Below, in pieces: positions 1 to 8,251 of a stretch of DNA of 39,926 bases; position 1 is the first letter of the stretch, and every line of letters starts with the position of its first letter. The position numbers and the translations under genes are program-made. The stretch comes from Legionella sp. (lineage in GTDB: Bacteria > Pseudomonadota > Gammaproteobacteria > Legionellales > Legionellaceae). The DNA is taken from assembly GCA_002863045.1 (NCBI GenBank), contig PKDH01000053.1:1-39926 (forward strand). Direction: 5' to 3'. The notes under the pieces were generated by a model. It saw only the letters and a program-made list of their open reading frames with translations. It did no database searches and had not been told where the DNA came from.

Positions 1-1083
1 CTGGATGATTTTGTGGCGCGCGTTAATGCCAGTAAGCAGCCGAAGCTGATTATTATTGATGATGCACATTATTTAAATGTTGCAACGCTTACAACACTGA
101 TGCGCTTTTTACAGCACAATCCACTTAAAAATTTTTTGCATATTTGCTTAGTTGGTAATCCATCATTAACCCACGCTTTGAAAGCTTTAAATACACTTGG
201 CTACCAAGATGCCATTCATTCCTTTAAATTAGGTGGATTAAATGAGCGTGAAACCAAAACGTACATAGTCCACCATACGGCGCGTAAATCAAGGCATTTA
301 AATCATGAAAAAATTCAGCAAACACTTTTTTTAAAAAGTGCAGGCAATTTGGCGCGCATCAATGAGTTGTTAGAACAACAAGATTTATTATTAAAACCTA
401 AAATCTGCTCACAACCATTCATGGCACTTGCGAGTATTGGTGGATTAATGCTTTGTGCGGCAGGTTATATTTTTTGGTCAACACATAGGTTAGATTTTGA
501 TTCGTTTGCCCAAAAAGAGCCGCCTTTATATGCGCATACTGTGCATCTTGAGCAGTTAAAAAGTGAGCTGCCAACGCTTGTTTGGCCCATGCCTTATAAA
601 CCATTCATCGATGTGGCCATATTATCGCCTTATCTCCGAATTGTGGCGCAACACGATGATAACCTGGTGCTGCCAGCTGATATGCTTAATATAGATGATC
701 TTATTAAAAAGCAAACGCAACTACAAACTCAAAACCAGATAGTGGATGAAGAAGATTTAAAACCATCAACCACTGAAGCGCTTAAAAACACGCCTAAAAA
801 AGTTGAATTATCAGCAGCAGATGATACCAAAGCTTTGCCTTATACCATTCAATTAATGGCAAGTTTACACCGACACGATTTAGAGCAACTAAGGCAGCGC
901 TTGGACTTAAAAACACATACTAAAATTCAACCAAAACAGGTCGGGAAGCAGGTATGGTACGTTTTAACCTGGGGCGCTTATGCTAAAAAACAAACAGCAG
1001 CGCAAGCCTTGGCCGCGTTACCCAAACCACTGATGCATCTAAAGCCCTGGATTTGTACGCAGCCTTTAAAAATTATCAGTTAA
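1..1083 (+). CDS. damX: DamX-like cell-division protein with AAA-type ATPase region and SPOR domain (5' truncated)
   Basis: The reading frame is open from base 1, so the true start and the Walker A motif lie upstream of the window. A Walker B-like segment (LIIIDDAHYL) stands near the beginning, followed by an ExeA/DamX-type ATPase fold. A single membrane segment lies around bases 420-480 (FMALASIGGLMLCAAGYIFW). A low-complexity linker follows, then a C-terminal SPOR domain from about base 835 (PYTIQLMAS...VWYVLTWGAY). SPOR domains bind denuded septal peptidoglycan, and DamX acts at the division ring; this family often follows aroK-aroB, which I would expect just upstream. It converges with the next gene and their ends overlap by 8 bases. 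The damX name rests on architecture, not on a measured match. Confidence 0.75.
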   Translation: MDDFVARVNASKQPKLIIIDDAHYLNVATLTTLMRFLQHNPLKNFLHICLVGNPSLTHALKALNTLGYQDAIHSFKLGGLNERETKTYIVHHTARKSRHLNHEKIQQTLFLKSAGNLARINELLEQQDLLLKPKICSQPFMALASIGGLMLCAAGYIFWSTHRLDFDSFAQKEPPLYAHTVHLEQLKSELPTLVWPMPYKPFIDVAILSPYLRIVAQHDDNLVLPADMLNIDDLIKKQTQLQTQNQIVDEEDLKPSTTEALKNTPKKVELSAADDTKALPYTIQLMASLHRHDLEQLRQRLDLKTHTKIQPKQVGKQVWYVLTWGAYAKKQTAAQALAALPKPLMHLKPWICTQPLKIIS

Positions 1084-3400
1084 TAGGTTTAAGCAACTGC
1101 GCAGCTTCTTGCGCAAATTTAGTACCCTTGGTTTCACGCGCTTTGAATAAACCAAAACTCGCCACACTGGTACTGGCAACACTGGTGAGCGCCATGGACG
1201 CTGCTACCGCTAAAGCAATGCTTGCACCTCCTGATGGGATGCTACCCAAAATACCAAATCCCACACATAAGCTTAAAGCCACGACCAAGGCTGTGTTAAA
1301 TGCGATTACCGCGGCAGCAACACTGATGCTTTGATAAAAAAATCTAGACTCATTGCGTAATCCCTTAGCGCAGGCTTGTAGATTTTCGTGATTTTTAACA
1401 CTAAAATCACGAAGGCAAGCATTTGCACATCTAAGCACCTGCGTTAAACTTTCAATAGTTTTTGCCGAATTTGGTGATTTGTGAGCTGCGCGAGTAATTT
1501 TTTGAACAAGTTGTTGGCCTTGATGATTAATTTCTTCAGTTTTATTTTTTAAATCATCTTCAAACTGTGTTTTTTCTGCCTCAAATTCATCGCGCGCTTC
1601 TTTACTTGTGCGCTGCAAAACCGTGGTAATGGCAGCAGAGACTGAATTTTCCTTGTTTGTTGTAGCACTTTGACGATATAACTCTCTATCGGTTTGTGTT
1701 TGAAATAAACCCTTGGCACGAGAATCTTTTTTCATACCAGGGGAGCCTGGAACCAGATGGCTGGCAATCTCTGCCGCATTGCCAGCATAAGCGCGCTGCG
1801 TTTCAAGACGTTGTTCGCAAACTGTTTGTCTTTCTTCTGTCTTAATAAACTTTTTTTCTCTGAAATATTCATAGCGTTGATAAGTCCAATTAAGAATGGC
1901 TTTTTCAATGACACTACCTGTTCTATCCTGCCCGCTTGCGCAATGGGTTAATGATAAAGTGTTGTGAGTTTTAGCTGCAGCGATTACGATATCTGCAGCG
2001 CTACGAACACGTTTGGTTTTATTAATGGGTGTTTTTGCAACAGCTTGTTTTTGCTTATCAAGAGAAATATCTATTCTGTCAGATACGCTTGCTCTATGTC
2101 TGGCGGTACCTTCAAAATTGGTAGGTATATAAGAGTAATGCCCATGTAGACGTAGACGTTGTGTTTGAGCTTTTGTGTGTTTAACAATGACATCTTGATG
2201 CTCAAGCGTGCTATCAGTAGTTAAAATGGTTGTGTGTAGAGTTAAGTTATTTTGTTTTTGTAACTCCTGAGCTTTTTCTAGAATTTGAGTTAAATTTTCA
2301 CGCGTATTCTTATCTAAATCTTCGTCACTCGCGCCATGACCGACATACACAGGTGAGCCGGCGCGTGCTAACCATAGCGTATTTTCTTTTTCTGCCTTAT
2401 AAGTTGTAAAATCTATCGTTTGATTATGATCTAACTTAACTTCTCGGATAAGTTCTACTTTAACAATAAAAGCATTTTTAACGCCAACAGCATGCGTTTT
2501 ACGAGTTTGTGCGGCAAGCATGGTGTCATCTGCACTAAGCCTTGAGGCATACAAGCGATTGGCTTCTTGCATGGCATGCAGGTGGGTGGTTTGGGAATTA
2601 GGGCGCACCGGATTAGGGTTAACTTCCTTGGCTAATTCTTCAATTTGCGTTTGTTGTTCTGCTGTTTTTTTAGTAACAGGGTCACTTGTTTCACGATGTA
2701 ATATCTGGTTTTCTTTATCATAAGTGAGTGTCACAAGCGTGCGGGCAGGCTCTAAAACGCTGGCAAGGTTACGATAATGTCCTAAAAGCTTGCTGGCATC
2801 ATCAGCGCTCACACACCCTTGTGTTAGATTAGCCTGATGTAAAACATCAATTAACCGACCATCGTATTCTTCTTCAAGACGTTTAAAATCCTTTACTTTT
2901 TCTTCTTCATTAGCTTCTGAGGTATGGATGTCGTGCGCTTGTTGATGAAGCTTAATAAAATCATCTAATAAGCGCGATCTTAACTCCTCTAAAATATCTT
3001 GATGCGCTTGGTTATTTGAGTCATTAAATTTTTGTGTTAATGCATAATCAATGGCGCGCATACGCGATAAGTAGCGCAACAGCATGTTATTTATTTCAAC
3101 CCTGGCAGCATTGTGAGTTGGGCGATTTTCGACCAAAGGATTGGTGGCATCGCGCTGCCAGACGTTATTATCTTCTAAGGTTGAAACAATGCCAAACTGA
3201 GCATCGTTTATTTCACGCAAAACATCAGTGAGCGCTGAATACTGTGTTTGTAGATGAGAAAAATTAATGTGCCCATGAGGAGCAGGCTTAAAATAATTTT
3301 TGAGTTGCTCATTATCAAGCGCTGGGCTTTCTTTCGTACTTGCTCGATGCTTTAGCGGCTTATTTAAATCACCAAATAATACAGAATGTGGTTGGGGCAT
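1076..3400 (-). CDS. Putative secreted effector: CX5R-type phosphatase with C-terminal hydrophobic hairpin
   Basis: 774 residues without a signal peptide. The sequence HCASGQDRTG (Cys487, Arg493) is a CX5R phosphatase P-loop. The S/G-x-DRTG form resembles bacterial phosphoinositide phosphatases (SopB/IpgD and SidF/SidP have CKSGKDRTG) more than low-molecular-weight tyrosine phosphatases. Residues 100-280 are helical and charged, with coiled-coil character. Two hydrophobic segments lie at about 690-750, followed by a short polar tail ending KPIN. Such an architecture in a genome with ankyrin proteins suggests a translocated effector acting on host membranes or lipids; substrate and secretion are inference. 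The start is supported by a strong GAGGAG ribosome site 7 bases upstream. A tandem TTAAT repeat and a -10-like hexamer precede it. The enzyme class is fairly sure, the role is not. Confidence 0.6.
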   Translation of the reverse strand: MPQPHSVLFGDLNKPLKHRASTKESPALDNEQLKNYFKPAPHGHINFSHLQTQYSALTDVLREINDAQFGIVSTLEDNNVWQRDATNPLVENRPTHNAARVEINNMLLRYLSRMRAIDYALTQKFNDSNNQAHQDILEELRSRLLDDFIKLHQQAHDIHTSEANEEEKVKDFKRLEEEYDGRLIDVLHQANLTQGCVSADDASKLLGHYRNLASVLEPARTLVTLTYDKENQILHRETSDPVTKKTAEQQTQIEELAKEVNPNPVRPNSQTTHLHAMQEANRLYASRLSADDTMLAAQTRKTHAVGVKNAFIVKVELIREVKLDHNQTIDFTTYKAEKENTLWLARAGSPVYVGHGASDEDLDKNTRENLTQILEKAQELQKQNNLTLHTTILTTDSTLEHQDVIVKHTKAQTQRLRLHGHYSYIPTNFEGTARHRASVSDRIDISLDKQKQAVAKTPINKTKRVRSAADIVIAAAKTHNTLSLTHCASGQDRTGSVIEKAILNWTYQRYEYFREKKFIKTEERQTVCEQRLETQRAYAGNAAEIASHLVPGSPGMKKDSRAKGLFQTQTDRELYRQSATTNKENSVSAAITTVLQRTSKEARDEFEAEKTQFEDDLKNKTEEINHQGQQLVQKITRAAHKSPNSAKTIESLTQVLRCANACLRDFSVKNHENLQACAKGLRNESRFFYQSISVAAAVIAFNTALVVALSLCVGFGILGSIPSGGASIALAVAASMALTSVASTSVASFGLFKARETKGTKFAQEAAQLLKPIN

Positions 3401-3432
3401 TTTAAGCTCCTCAAATATTAGCCAATAGGTTT

Positions 3433-3465
3433 AGCATACCTAATAAATATTAACGCTAGATTAAG
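3433..3465 (-). promoter_or_regulatory. PmrA-box-like tandem repeat plus -10 upstream of the phosphatase gene
   Basis: On the minus strand cTTAAT-CTAGCG-TTAATatt puts two TTAAT half-sites 11 bases apart (3464-3460 and 3453-3449). Ten bases further downstream is TATGCT (3438-3433), a plausible -10, about 32 bases before the ATG. The Legionella PmrA element is, from memory, a TTAAT tandem repeat with the same 11-base period. AT-rich DNA produces such repeats by chance, so the support is moderate. Confidence 0.4.
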
Positions 3466-3546
3466 TATAACGTATCGCATCGCTTAAGATTGTTCGCTAC
3501 ACTGAAGTTTGTTTAAGATGAATGAATATTATGACAAGTGAAAAGC

Positions 3547-4041
3547 ATGAAAATGATTGAGGGATTTGATAATCAAAAAAAATACATCATTGTCATCATC
3601 TGGCTTACTACCATGGGTATTTTAACCATTTATGAGTTTTTGTTATTATTAAAACCTTATGAAGTAACCACTAATCTTGCTCAACCGCGACCCAAAACAA
3701 AGGCGCCGAGCATCACCCCTTCCTCACCAGTATTCACCACTTCTTTGTTTGGTCAGTATAATGCGCCTCGCATCATTCCGGCTTCATCTCTTGATATTCA
3801 TATTGTCGGCATTTTGTATGATTATAGAGGGTCGTATGCGCAGGTCATTTTAAAAACTGAAAACAACCAAGAATTGGTATATGGTGTGGGAGATAAGTTA
3901 CCCAATGGTGCAGAAATTAAAAAAATAAATAAACATAATGTCATTATTTTATATCATCAACGGTTAGAAAAAATCAGCATTAAAGAAAATCCATTAAAAT
4001 TTGACGCGCCATTAAAACCGTTAAAACAACATGAAGATTAA
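3547..4041 (+). CDS. gspC: Type II secretion system inner-membrane protein GspC-like
   Basis: About 164 residues. A short cytoplasmic N-terminus is followed by one membrane helix (YIIVIIWLTTMGILTIYEFL), a Pro/Thr-rich periplasmic linker, and a homology-region-type beta domain: LDIHIVGILYD, then AQVILKTENNQELVYGVGD, GAEIKKINKHNVIILY and RLEKISI. This is the pattern of GspC, the inner-membrane component that contacts the secretin GspD in the periplasm. PilP of type IV pili has a related fold but is normally a lipoprotein. No PDZ domain follows, so it is a short GspC. A solitary gspC away from the main gsp cluster also occurs in Legionella (lspC). The start is uncertain: GTG 3538, ATG 3547 or ATG 3553, none with a strong ribosome site. 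Confidence 0.65.
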   Translation: MKMIEGFDNQKKYIIVIIWLTTMGILTIYEFLLLLKPYEVTTNLAQPRPKTKAPSITPSSPVFTTSLFGQYNAPRIIPASSLDIHIVGILYDYRGSYAQVILKTENNQELVYGVGDKLPNGAEIKKINKHNVIILYHQRLEKISIKENPLKFDAPLKPLKQHED

Positions 4042-4042
4042 T

Positions 4043-4354
4043 ATGCAAAAGACAATAGTCTATCTAGTGATAACATTAGGGCTGATAGCCGGTTGCGTTA
4101 AGCAAGTTGGTCTTAACGAGGGCATTGCTTATTTTAAAGCTGAGCGTTATCGCAGCGCTTTTATTAAACTCAAGCCTGAAGCTGAGAAAGGTCAGCCTGA
4201 TGCTGAATATGCCATTGCTTATATGTATTACTACGGACTAGGGGTTACTGAAGACCGTAAGCACGCTTGGTTGTGGCTTAATCGCGCCGCGCAACTAGGT
4301 CAACCAGATGCCGTGACCGCGGTGCGCTTGCTTACCCATAAAACAACAAAATAA
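4043..4354 (+). CDS. Sel1-repeat lipoprotein
   Basis: About 103 residues. The N-terminus is a lipoprotein signal with lipobox LIAGC (Cys18). The body has Sel1/TPR-like helical repeats, the clearest being PDAEYAIAYMYYYGLGVTED followed by a WLNRAAQLGQPDA stretch. Sel1 repeats mediate protein contacts, so this is probably a periplasmic or membrane-bound adaptor. The ATG at 4043 is chosen over 4031 because GAAG lies 5-6 bases before it and none precedes 4031; it sits directly after the gspC stop, so the two are translationally coupled. That context hints at an accessory role near the secretion machinery, which is inference. The gene ends 3 bases from the convergent mutY. Confidence 0.7.
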   Translation: MQKTIVYLVITLGLIAGCVKQVGLNEGIAYFKAERYRSAFIKLKPEAEKGQPDAEYAIAYMYYYGLGVTEDRKHAWLWLNRAAQLGQPDAVTAVRLLTHKTTK

Positions 4355-4357
4355 GTT

Positions 4358-5404
4358 TCAGGGGGTATCAAAAAATTGCTCTAAGATGGTAGTAACTGGT
4401 TTAGGTAACCCAAGTCGTAAACACGCAGGCGCATCAAACCAATTGGCTTCATTAAGCGTGTGGGAGGTTTGCACAGACTCAGGCAACCTATAAACTTCTA
4501 TGAATAAATGAAAATGGGTCAATGTATGTTTTAAGGTTAAAAAAGGTTGAGCAGAAAGTCTTTTATCAAGCTTTAAATTAAATGTTGAAGTTTTATCAAG
4601 GTCGTGTATCTCAGGTAAGCACCATAATCCGCCCCAAATGCCAGTGGTAGGCCGCTTAATCAAATAAACTTGTTTCTCCTGGGTTAAAAGTAAAAACTGT
4701 TGTGTTTTGGTGGGTTTTAGTTGTTTAAGCTTTTTGACAGGGTAAAGTGCGACTTCGTCGGTCAAATAAGCTTGGCAATGCGTATGAACCGGACAAACGT
4801 GACAGTGTGGTTGAGAAGGTGTGCAGCATAAAGCGCCTAAATCCATGATCGCTTGGGTATAAGCCTGGCAGCGTGTTTTAGCCATACATAAATCAGCAAG
4901 CTGTTGTAACTTACGATCGTTTTTAGCAGAAGGGGGTGCGCTTATTTTAAAATAGCGGCTTAATACACGCTTGACATTGCCATCTAAAATAGCCGCAGGC
5001 ACATTAAAAGCTTGTGCGGCAATTGCTGCGGCCGTTGAGGCGCCAATGCCAGGCAAAGATTTAAGCGCCCGGATAGTATCAGGCAGGCAATCTTGATGGT
5101 GTGCGTGTAAAATATGCGCTGTTTGATAGATATAACGTGCTCGTCGATAATACCCCAAGCCTGACCAATACGCTAAAACCTCATCTTCACTGGCGCTAAC
5201 AAGTGCCAAGATATCGGGAAAGCGCTCTATAAACCGCCTAAAATAGGGAATGACCGTTTTAACTTGAGTTTGCTGTAGCATGATTTCGGCTATCCAAATG
5301 CGATAGCTGTCAAGCGGATGTTGCCAAGGCAAATCATGACGCCCATGCTCGTCAAACCAGGCAAGCAATGCGGTTTGAAAAAAAAGCGCGTTGTGGTCAT
5401 TCAT
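4358..5404 (-). CDS. mutY: Adenine DNA glycosylase MutY
   Basis: About 348 residues, the usual MutY length. It removes adenine mispaired with 8-oxoguanine in base excision repair. Visible features: catalytic Glu40 in IAEIMLQQTQ, helix-hairpin-helix LPGIGASTAAAIAAQAF with catalytic Asp141 in ILDGNVKRVL, and the iron-sulfur loop Cys194-X6-Cys201-X2-Cys204-X5-Cys210. A C-terminal NUDIX-like domain that recognises 8-oxoG follows (PTTGIWGGLWCLPE). The ATG at 5404 is preferred to the in-frame TTG at 5410 because MNDHN fits family N-termini; an AGAAGG lies somewhat far upstream. It appears to be transcribed alone. Confidence 0.95.
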   Translation of the reverse strand: MNDHNALFFQTALLAWFDEHGRHDLPWQHPLDSYRIWIAEIMLQQTQVKTVIPYFRRFIERFPDILALVSASEDEVLAYWSGLGYYRRARYIYQTAHILHAHHQDCLPDTIRALKSLPGIGASTAAAIAAQAFNVPAAILDGNVKRVLSRYFKISAPPSAKNDRKLQQLADLCMAKTRCQAYTQAIMDLGALCCTPSQPHCHVCPVHTHCQAYLTDEVALYPVKKLKQLKPTKTQQFLLLTQEKQVYLIKRPTTGIWGGLWCLPEIHDLDKTSTFNLKLDKRLSAQPFLTLKHTLTHFHLFIEVYRLPESVQTSHTLNEANWFDAPACLRLGLPKPVTTILEQFFDTP

Positions 5405-5574
5405 AAACAATTCTATCCGTCATCCTTCTATTAATTTGGCCAATCATAGCGCATAAAGTAGATAATTCAACATTTATTGTCTATGCTATAAAACAAAAAA
5501 GTGTTCATAATTTACATTATATGGATTAATGTAAAGCATTAACTTGTTTTAACGCCAGCAGTAAGGAGAGTCGT

Positions 5575-6213
5575 ATGGCACCTAGTTTGTCCAGCATCAT
5601 CATTTTTAAACCCACGTCGTTTTTTTTACATCTGTTAAATTTATACGCTCAAACCTCTGAACCAATTAGTTTAAACCTATTACAAGTAGATTGCGCCGGC
5701 TATGTGTTTCCCAATTATGAAGAAGATGAGCAGATGATAGCCGATATTAAACAGCATGCGAGCCAAATATTCACAAACGAGATGCGCCGTTGGTTAGGCC
5801 ACCATGCCATAACCCCAACGCTGCCATCTTTTCTAGATTTTTGTTGTTGTTTTGAATTCAAACGTCACGCCCATTTAGTATTGATGGAGCCTACCATCGC
5901 TAAAGGCAAAGCATTGATTCACCTTAAACCTACCTGGGCCATCTACACCTGGATAAAATCACTTTTGCCTCAAGAGCATTTACCGGCATCATGCAATCTA
6001 ACGCAACTAAGTGAAAACAGTACCTTAGTGATTAAAAATTTCATTGATCTTGCCCATCTTCAAGCTTTTTTGCGCAAATATTATAAGGTATTGGCTCAAG
6101 CTGAATTTGCCCGTATGACGCAAGATAAGCATCTTTGGCCCTCTATCCACACATTAAGTGATTTTTGGCATTTTTTTAGTATCGATATTCATACTTATTT
6201 AGTTCATTTGTAA
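5575..6213 (+). CDS. Conserved-looking hypothetical protein, first gene of a two-gene operon
   Basis: 212 residues; I do not recognise the family. There is no signal peptide or clear membrane helix. The protein is rich in His, Phe, Leu and Trp and holds a Cys-Cys-Cys triplet (FLDFCCCFEF, around residue 90). The start is well supported by AAGGAGAG seven to eight bases upstream. The stop is 16 bases before the next gene, which has its own AAGGAGA site, so the two are probably cotranscribed. Composition matches the core genes around it, so there is no sign of recent transfer. It looks like a soluble helical protein with a partner encoded next door; no function is proposed. Confidence 0.6.
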   Translation: MAPSLSSIIIFKPTSFFLHLLNLYAQTSEPISLNLLQVDCAGYVFPNYEEDEQMIADIKQHASQIFTNEMRRWLGHHAITPTLPSFLDFCCCFEFKRHAHLVLMEPTIAKGKALIHLKPTWAIYTWIKSLLPQEHLPASCNLTQLSENSTLVIKNFIDLAHLQAFLRKYYKVLAQAEFARMTQDKHLWPSIHTLSDFWHFFSIDIHTYLVHL

Positions 6214-6229
6214 CAAGGAGACAGACGAT

Positions 6230-7069
6230 ATGGAACCGGTCATGATAACCCTAGGTTGTATAGCAATATTTGGTGTGGCGATAAGCTTGATGGTATTCGT
6301 TAGGCAATTATGCTTAAGTCGTGATAAGCAATTAAACGATAAAGCTAATTATGAAGCATTAAAACTGGAGGCCGCCGAGCTTGCGCGATTTCGCCAGGAT
6401 TTAGCCGAACAAGAACGCTTAACCGCGCATTATTACATATTAGGCGAGAATAAAGAGGCGATTAAAAACTTAGATGATCGCATCGAGGCTATTTTCAATC
6501 AAAAAATAACGTTAACTACGCGCTACACTGATATTATGTTAGCCCAAACTAAAACGATATTAAGTGATGAGAGTACCATCGAAAAACAAGCGTTATTAAT
6601 AAAGTTAAAAGAAGAAGTAGCAAAAGAGTTAGACCGACTTGATACTGAAATTGCCTATCTACAAACAAAACGTACTCAGTTGTGGCAAACTCATAAAGGT
6701 TATCAAACACGTTTGCTTGAGCAAGAAAAAATTCGCAATGCCAAATTAGATGAATTATTTTTACAACAAACGTTAACCCTTGAAAAAGTTATGATAGGGC
6801 ATGCAAGTGTGGCAGCATCTTTTGCTAAAGATACGTTAGAAGCTTCTAATTATTCAATTAAAACATTATTTGCCACACCACTTGAATATTTATTTGCATA
6901 CTTTAAAGCAACTCCTGAACATGCGTCTGAAGAAGCTTTAACGGAAAAGCTACGTCGTGAATCATTACTTGAAACACTTGAGGATTTAAATATACAAAAA
7001 GATGTGGCATCACCAGGAACTGTTTTGGTAGCGCAAAGGGCAAATTCATTAAAAACTGCCAGCATTTAA
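6230..7069 (+). CDS. Membrane-anchored coiled-coil protein of unknown function
   Basis: 279 residues. A single N-terminal membrane helix (VMITLGCIAIFGVAISLMVF) is followed by a long charged helical region, roughly residues 40-195, rich in Lys, Glu, Gln and Leu with heptad character. A shorter part after it contains a Phe/Tyr-rich patch (SIKTLFATPLEYLFAYFK) and an acidic tail. This is the outline of an inner-membrane protein with a cytoplasmic coiled-coil arm, as in scaffold or tether proteins. It is translated from an AAGGAGACAG site and forms an operon with the 212-residue gene upstream. I cannot assign a family. Confidence 0.6.
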   Translation: MEPVMITLGCIAIFGVAISLMVFVRQLCLSRDKQLNDKANYEALKLEAAELARFRQDLAEQERLTAHYYILGENKEAIKNLDDRIEAIFNQKITLTTRYTDIMLAQTKTILSDESTIEKQALLIKLKEEVAKELDRLDTEIAYLQTKRTQLWQTHKGYQTRLLEQEKIRNAKLDELFLQQTLTLEKVMIGHASVAASFAKDTLEASNYSIKTLFATPLEYLFAYFKATPEHASEEALTEKLRRESLLETLEDLNIQKDVASPGTVLVAQRANSLKTASI

Positions 7070-7162
7070 GATTTAATCAAAATGTTTTAAATTAAATCTT
7101 AACTTGTAATATACAATAAAAATGTGCATAATTCGCTCTACATGAAAAAAATTAGAGTATTT

Positions 7163-8236
7163 ATGAGAAAAATTACCGTTTTTGTTTTATTTTTAATGCT
7201 GCTTATGGGACAAAATATTTATGCTTTGACTGATGATACCAACTTTTTATTGGCTGACGAAAAAAATTCAATTGATGTTTTTCAGCAGTTTTCAAAAAAA
7301 GTTGTGTATGTTCATCGCTTAACGACAATTAAGCGTGCATACAAAGTATTGCATCATGTACCAGCTGGCGCAGGCTCTGGTATCATTTGGGATAATAAAG
7401 GATATATTGTAACCAATTATCATGTGATTCGAGGAGCTGATGAATTTACTGTGACACTTGGTTCATTAACGCTGCCTGCGGTTGTTATCGGCGCTGAACC
7501 TCGTAAAGATTTAGCAGTACTTAAAATTACCTCACCCAAAGCGCTTGATGAGCTTAAGCATTTTGTGCCATTTAAACTTATATCATCCCACCAATTACAA
7601 GTAGGGCAAAAAACCTTGGCCATTGGTAATCCGTTTGGTTTAGACCATACACTCACAACAGGTGTTATCTCGGCTTTAGGCCGCCAAGTGCCAGGCGTGG
7701 GTGGTGTTAAAATTCGCGATATGATTCAAACTGATGCCTCAATTAACCCTGGTAACTCTGGAGGGCCTTTGCTAGATAGTCACGGCCATCTAATTGGGCT
7801 AAACACCGCCATTTTTTCTAATACTGGGTCGTCAACCGGCATTGGTTTTGCGGTGCCAACAGATGATATAAAACGTATTGTGCCGCAACTTGTTGAGCAT
7901 GGTCGAGTCAAATTAGCCGGTATTGGTATTGCACGGGTTGATACTAAAATTGCACGAAAATTAGGAGTTAACAAAGGCGTATTGGTCGCTGAAGTGTTAC
8001 CAAGAACGCCTGCCTCAGCAATAGGGCTTAGGCCAACTTACCGTAATCATCATGGTCGTATGGTAGTGGGTGATGTTATTAAAGCATTGAATGGTCATCC
8101 AACGGATACTTATGATGAGTTATATGATGTATTAATGGATATTCCAGTGGGTGCAAAAGTACAAATAGCGGTAAAGCGTGGTACGCAAAAATTAAAATAT
8201 TACACGTTTAAAACCATCGACATTGCTGCTTACTAG
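7163..8236 (+). CDS. Periplasmic HtrA/DegS-like serine protease with a single PDZ domain
   Basis: About 357 residues. A signal peptide ends near NIYA-LT. The trypsin-like domain shows the triad His87 (NYHVIRGADE), Asp116 (RKDLAVLKI) and Ser199 (NPGNSGGPLLD). One PDZ domain follows from about residue 250 (VLVAEVLPRTPASAIGLR). Family members degrade or sense misfolded envelope proteins. With one PDZ it resembles DegS or plant-type Deg1 rather than two-PDZ DegP/DegQ; unlike DegS the hydrophobic N-terminus looks cleavable. Possible starts are ATG 7124, 7142 and 7163; I prefer 7163 because TTAGAG lies before it and it gives a standard signal peptide. Confidence 0.85.
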   Translation: MRKITVFVLFLMLLMGQNIYALTDDTNFLLADEKNSIDVFQQFSKKVVYVHRLTTIKRAYKVLHHVPAGAGSGIIWDNKGYIVTNYHVIRGADEFTVTLGSLTLPAVVIGAEPRKDLAVLKITSPKALDELKHFVPFKLISSHQLQVGQKTLAIGNPFGLDHTLTTGVISALGRQVPGVGGVKIRDMIQTDASINPGNSGGPLLDSHGHLIGLNTAIFSNTGSSTGIGFAVPTDDIKRIVPQLVEHGRVKLAGIGIARVDTKIARKLGVNKGVLVAEVLPRTPASAIGLRPTYRNHHGRMVVGDVIKALNGHPTDTYDELYDVLMDIPVGAKVQIAVKRGTQKLKYYTFKTIDIAAY

Positions 8237-8251
8237 ATAGCCTTGCGTTTA

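Noticed and set aside
3547..4041. Reading the gene as pilP
   Set aside because: PilP is normally a lipoprotein encoded next to pilQ; this protein has an uncleaved N-terminal helix and no lipobox, matching GspC.
7068..7100. 9-bp inverted repeat AAGATTTAA...TTAAATCTT as terminator
   Set aside because: The stem is purely AT-rich with a long loop and there is no T-run after it, so termination is doubtful.
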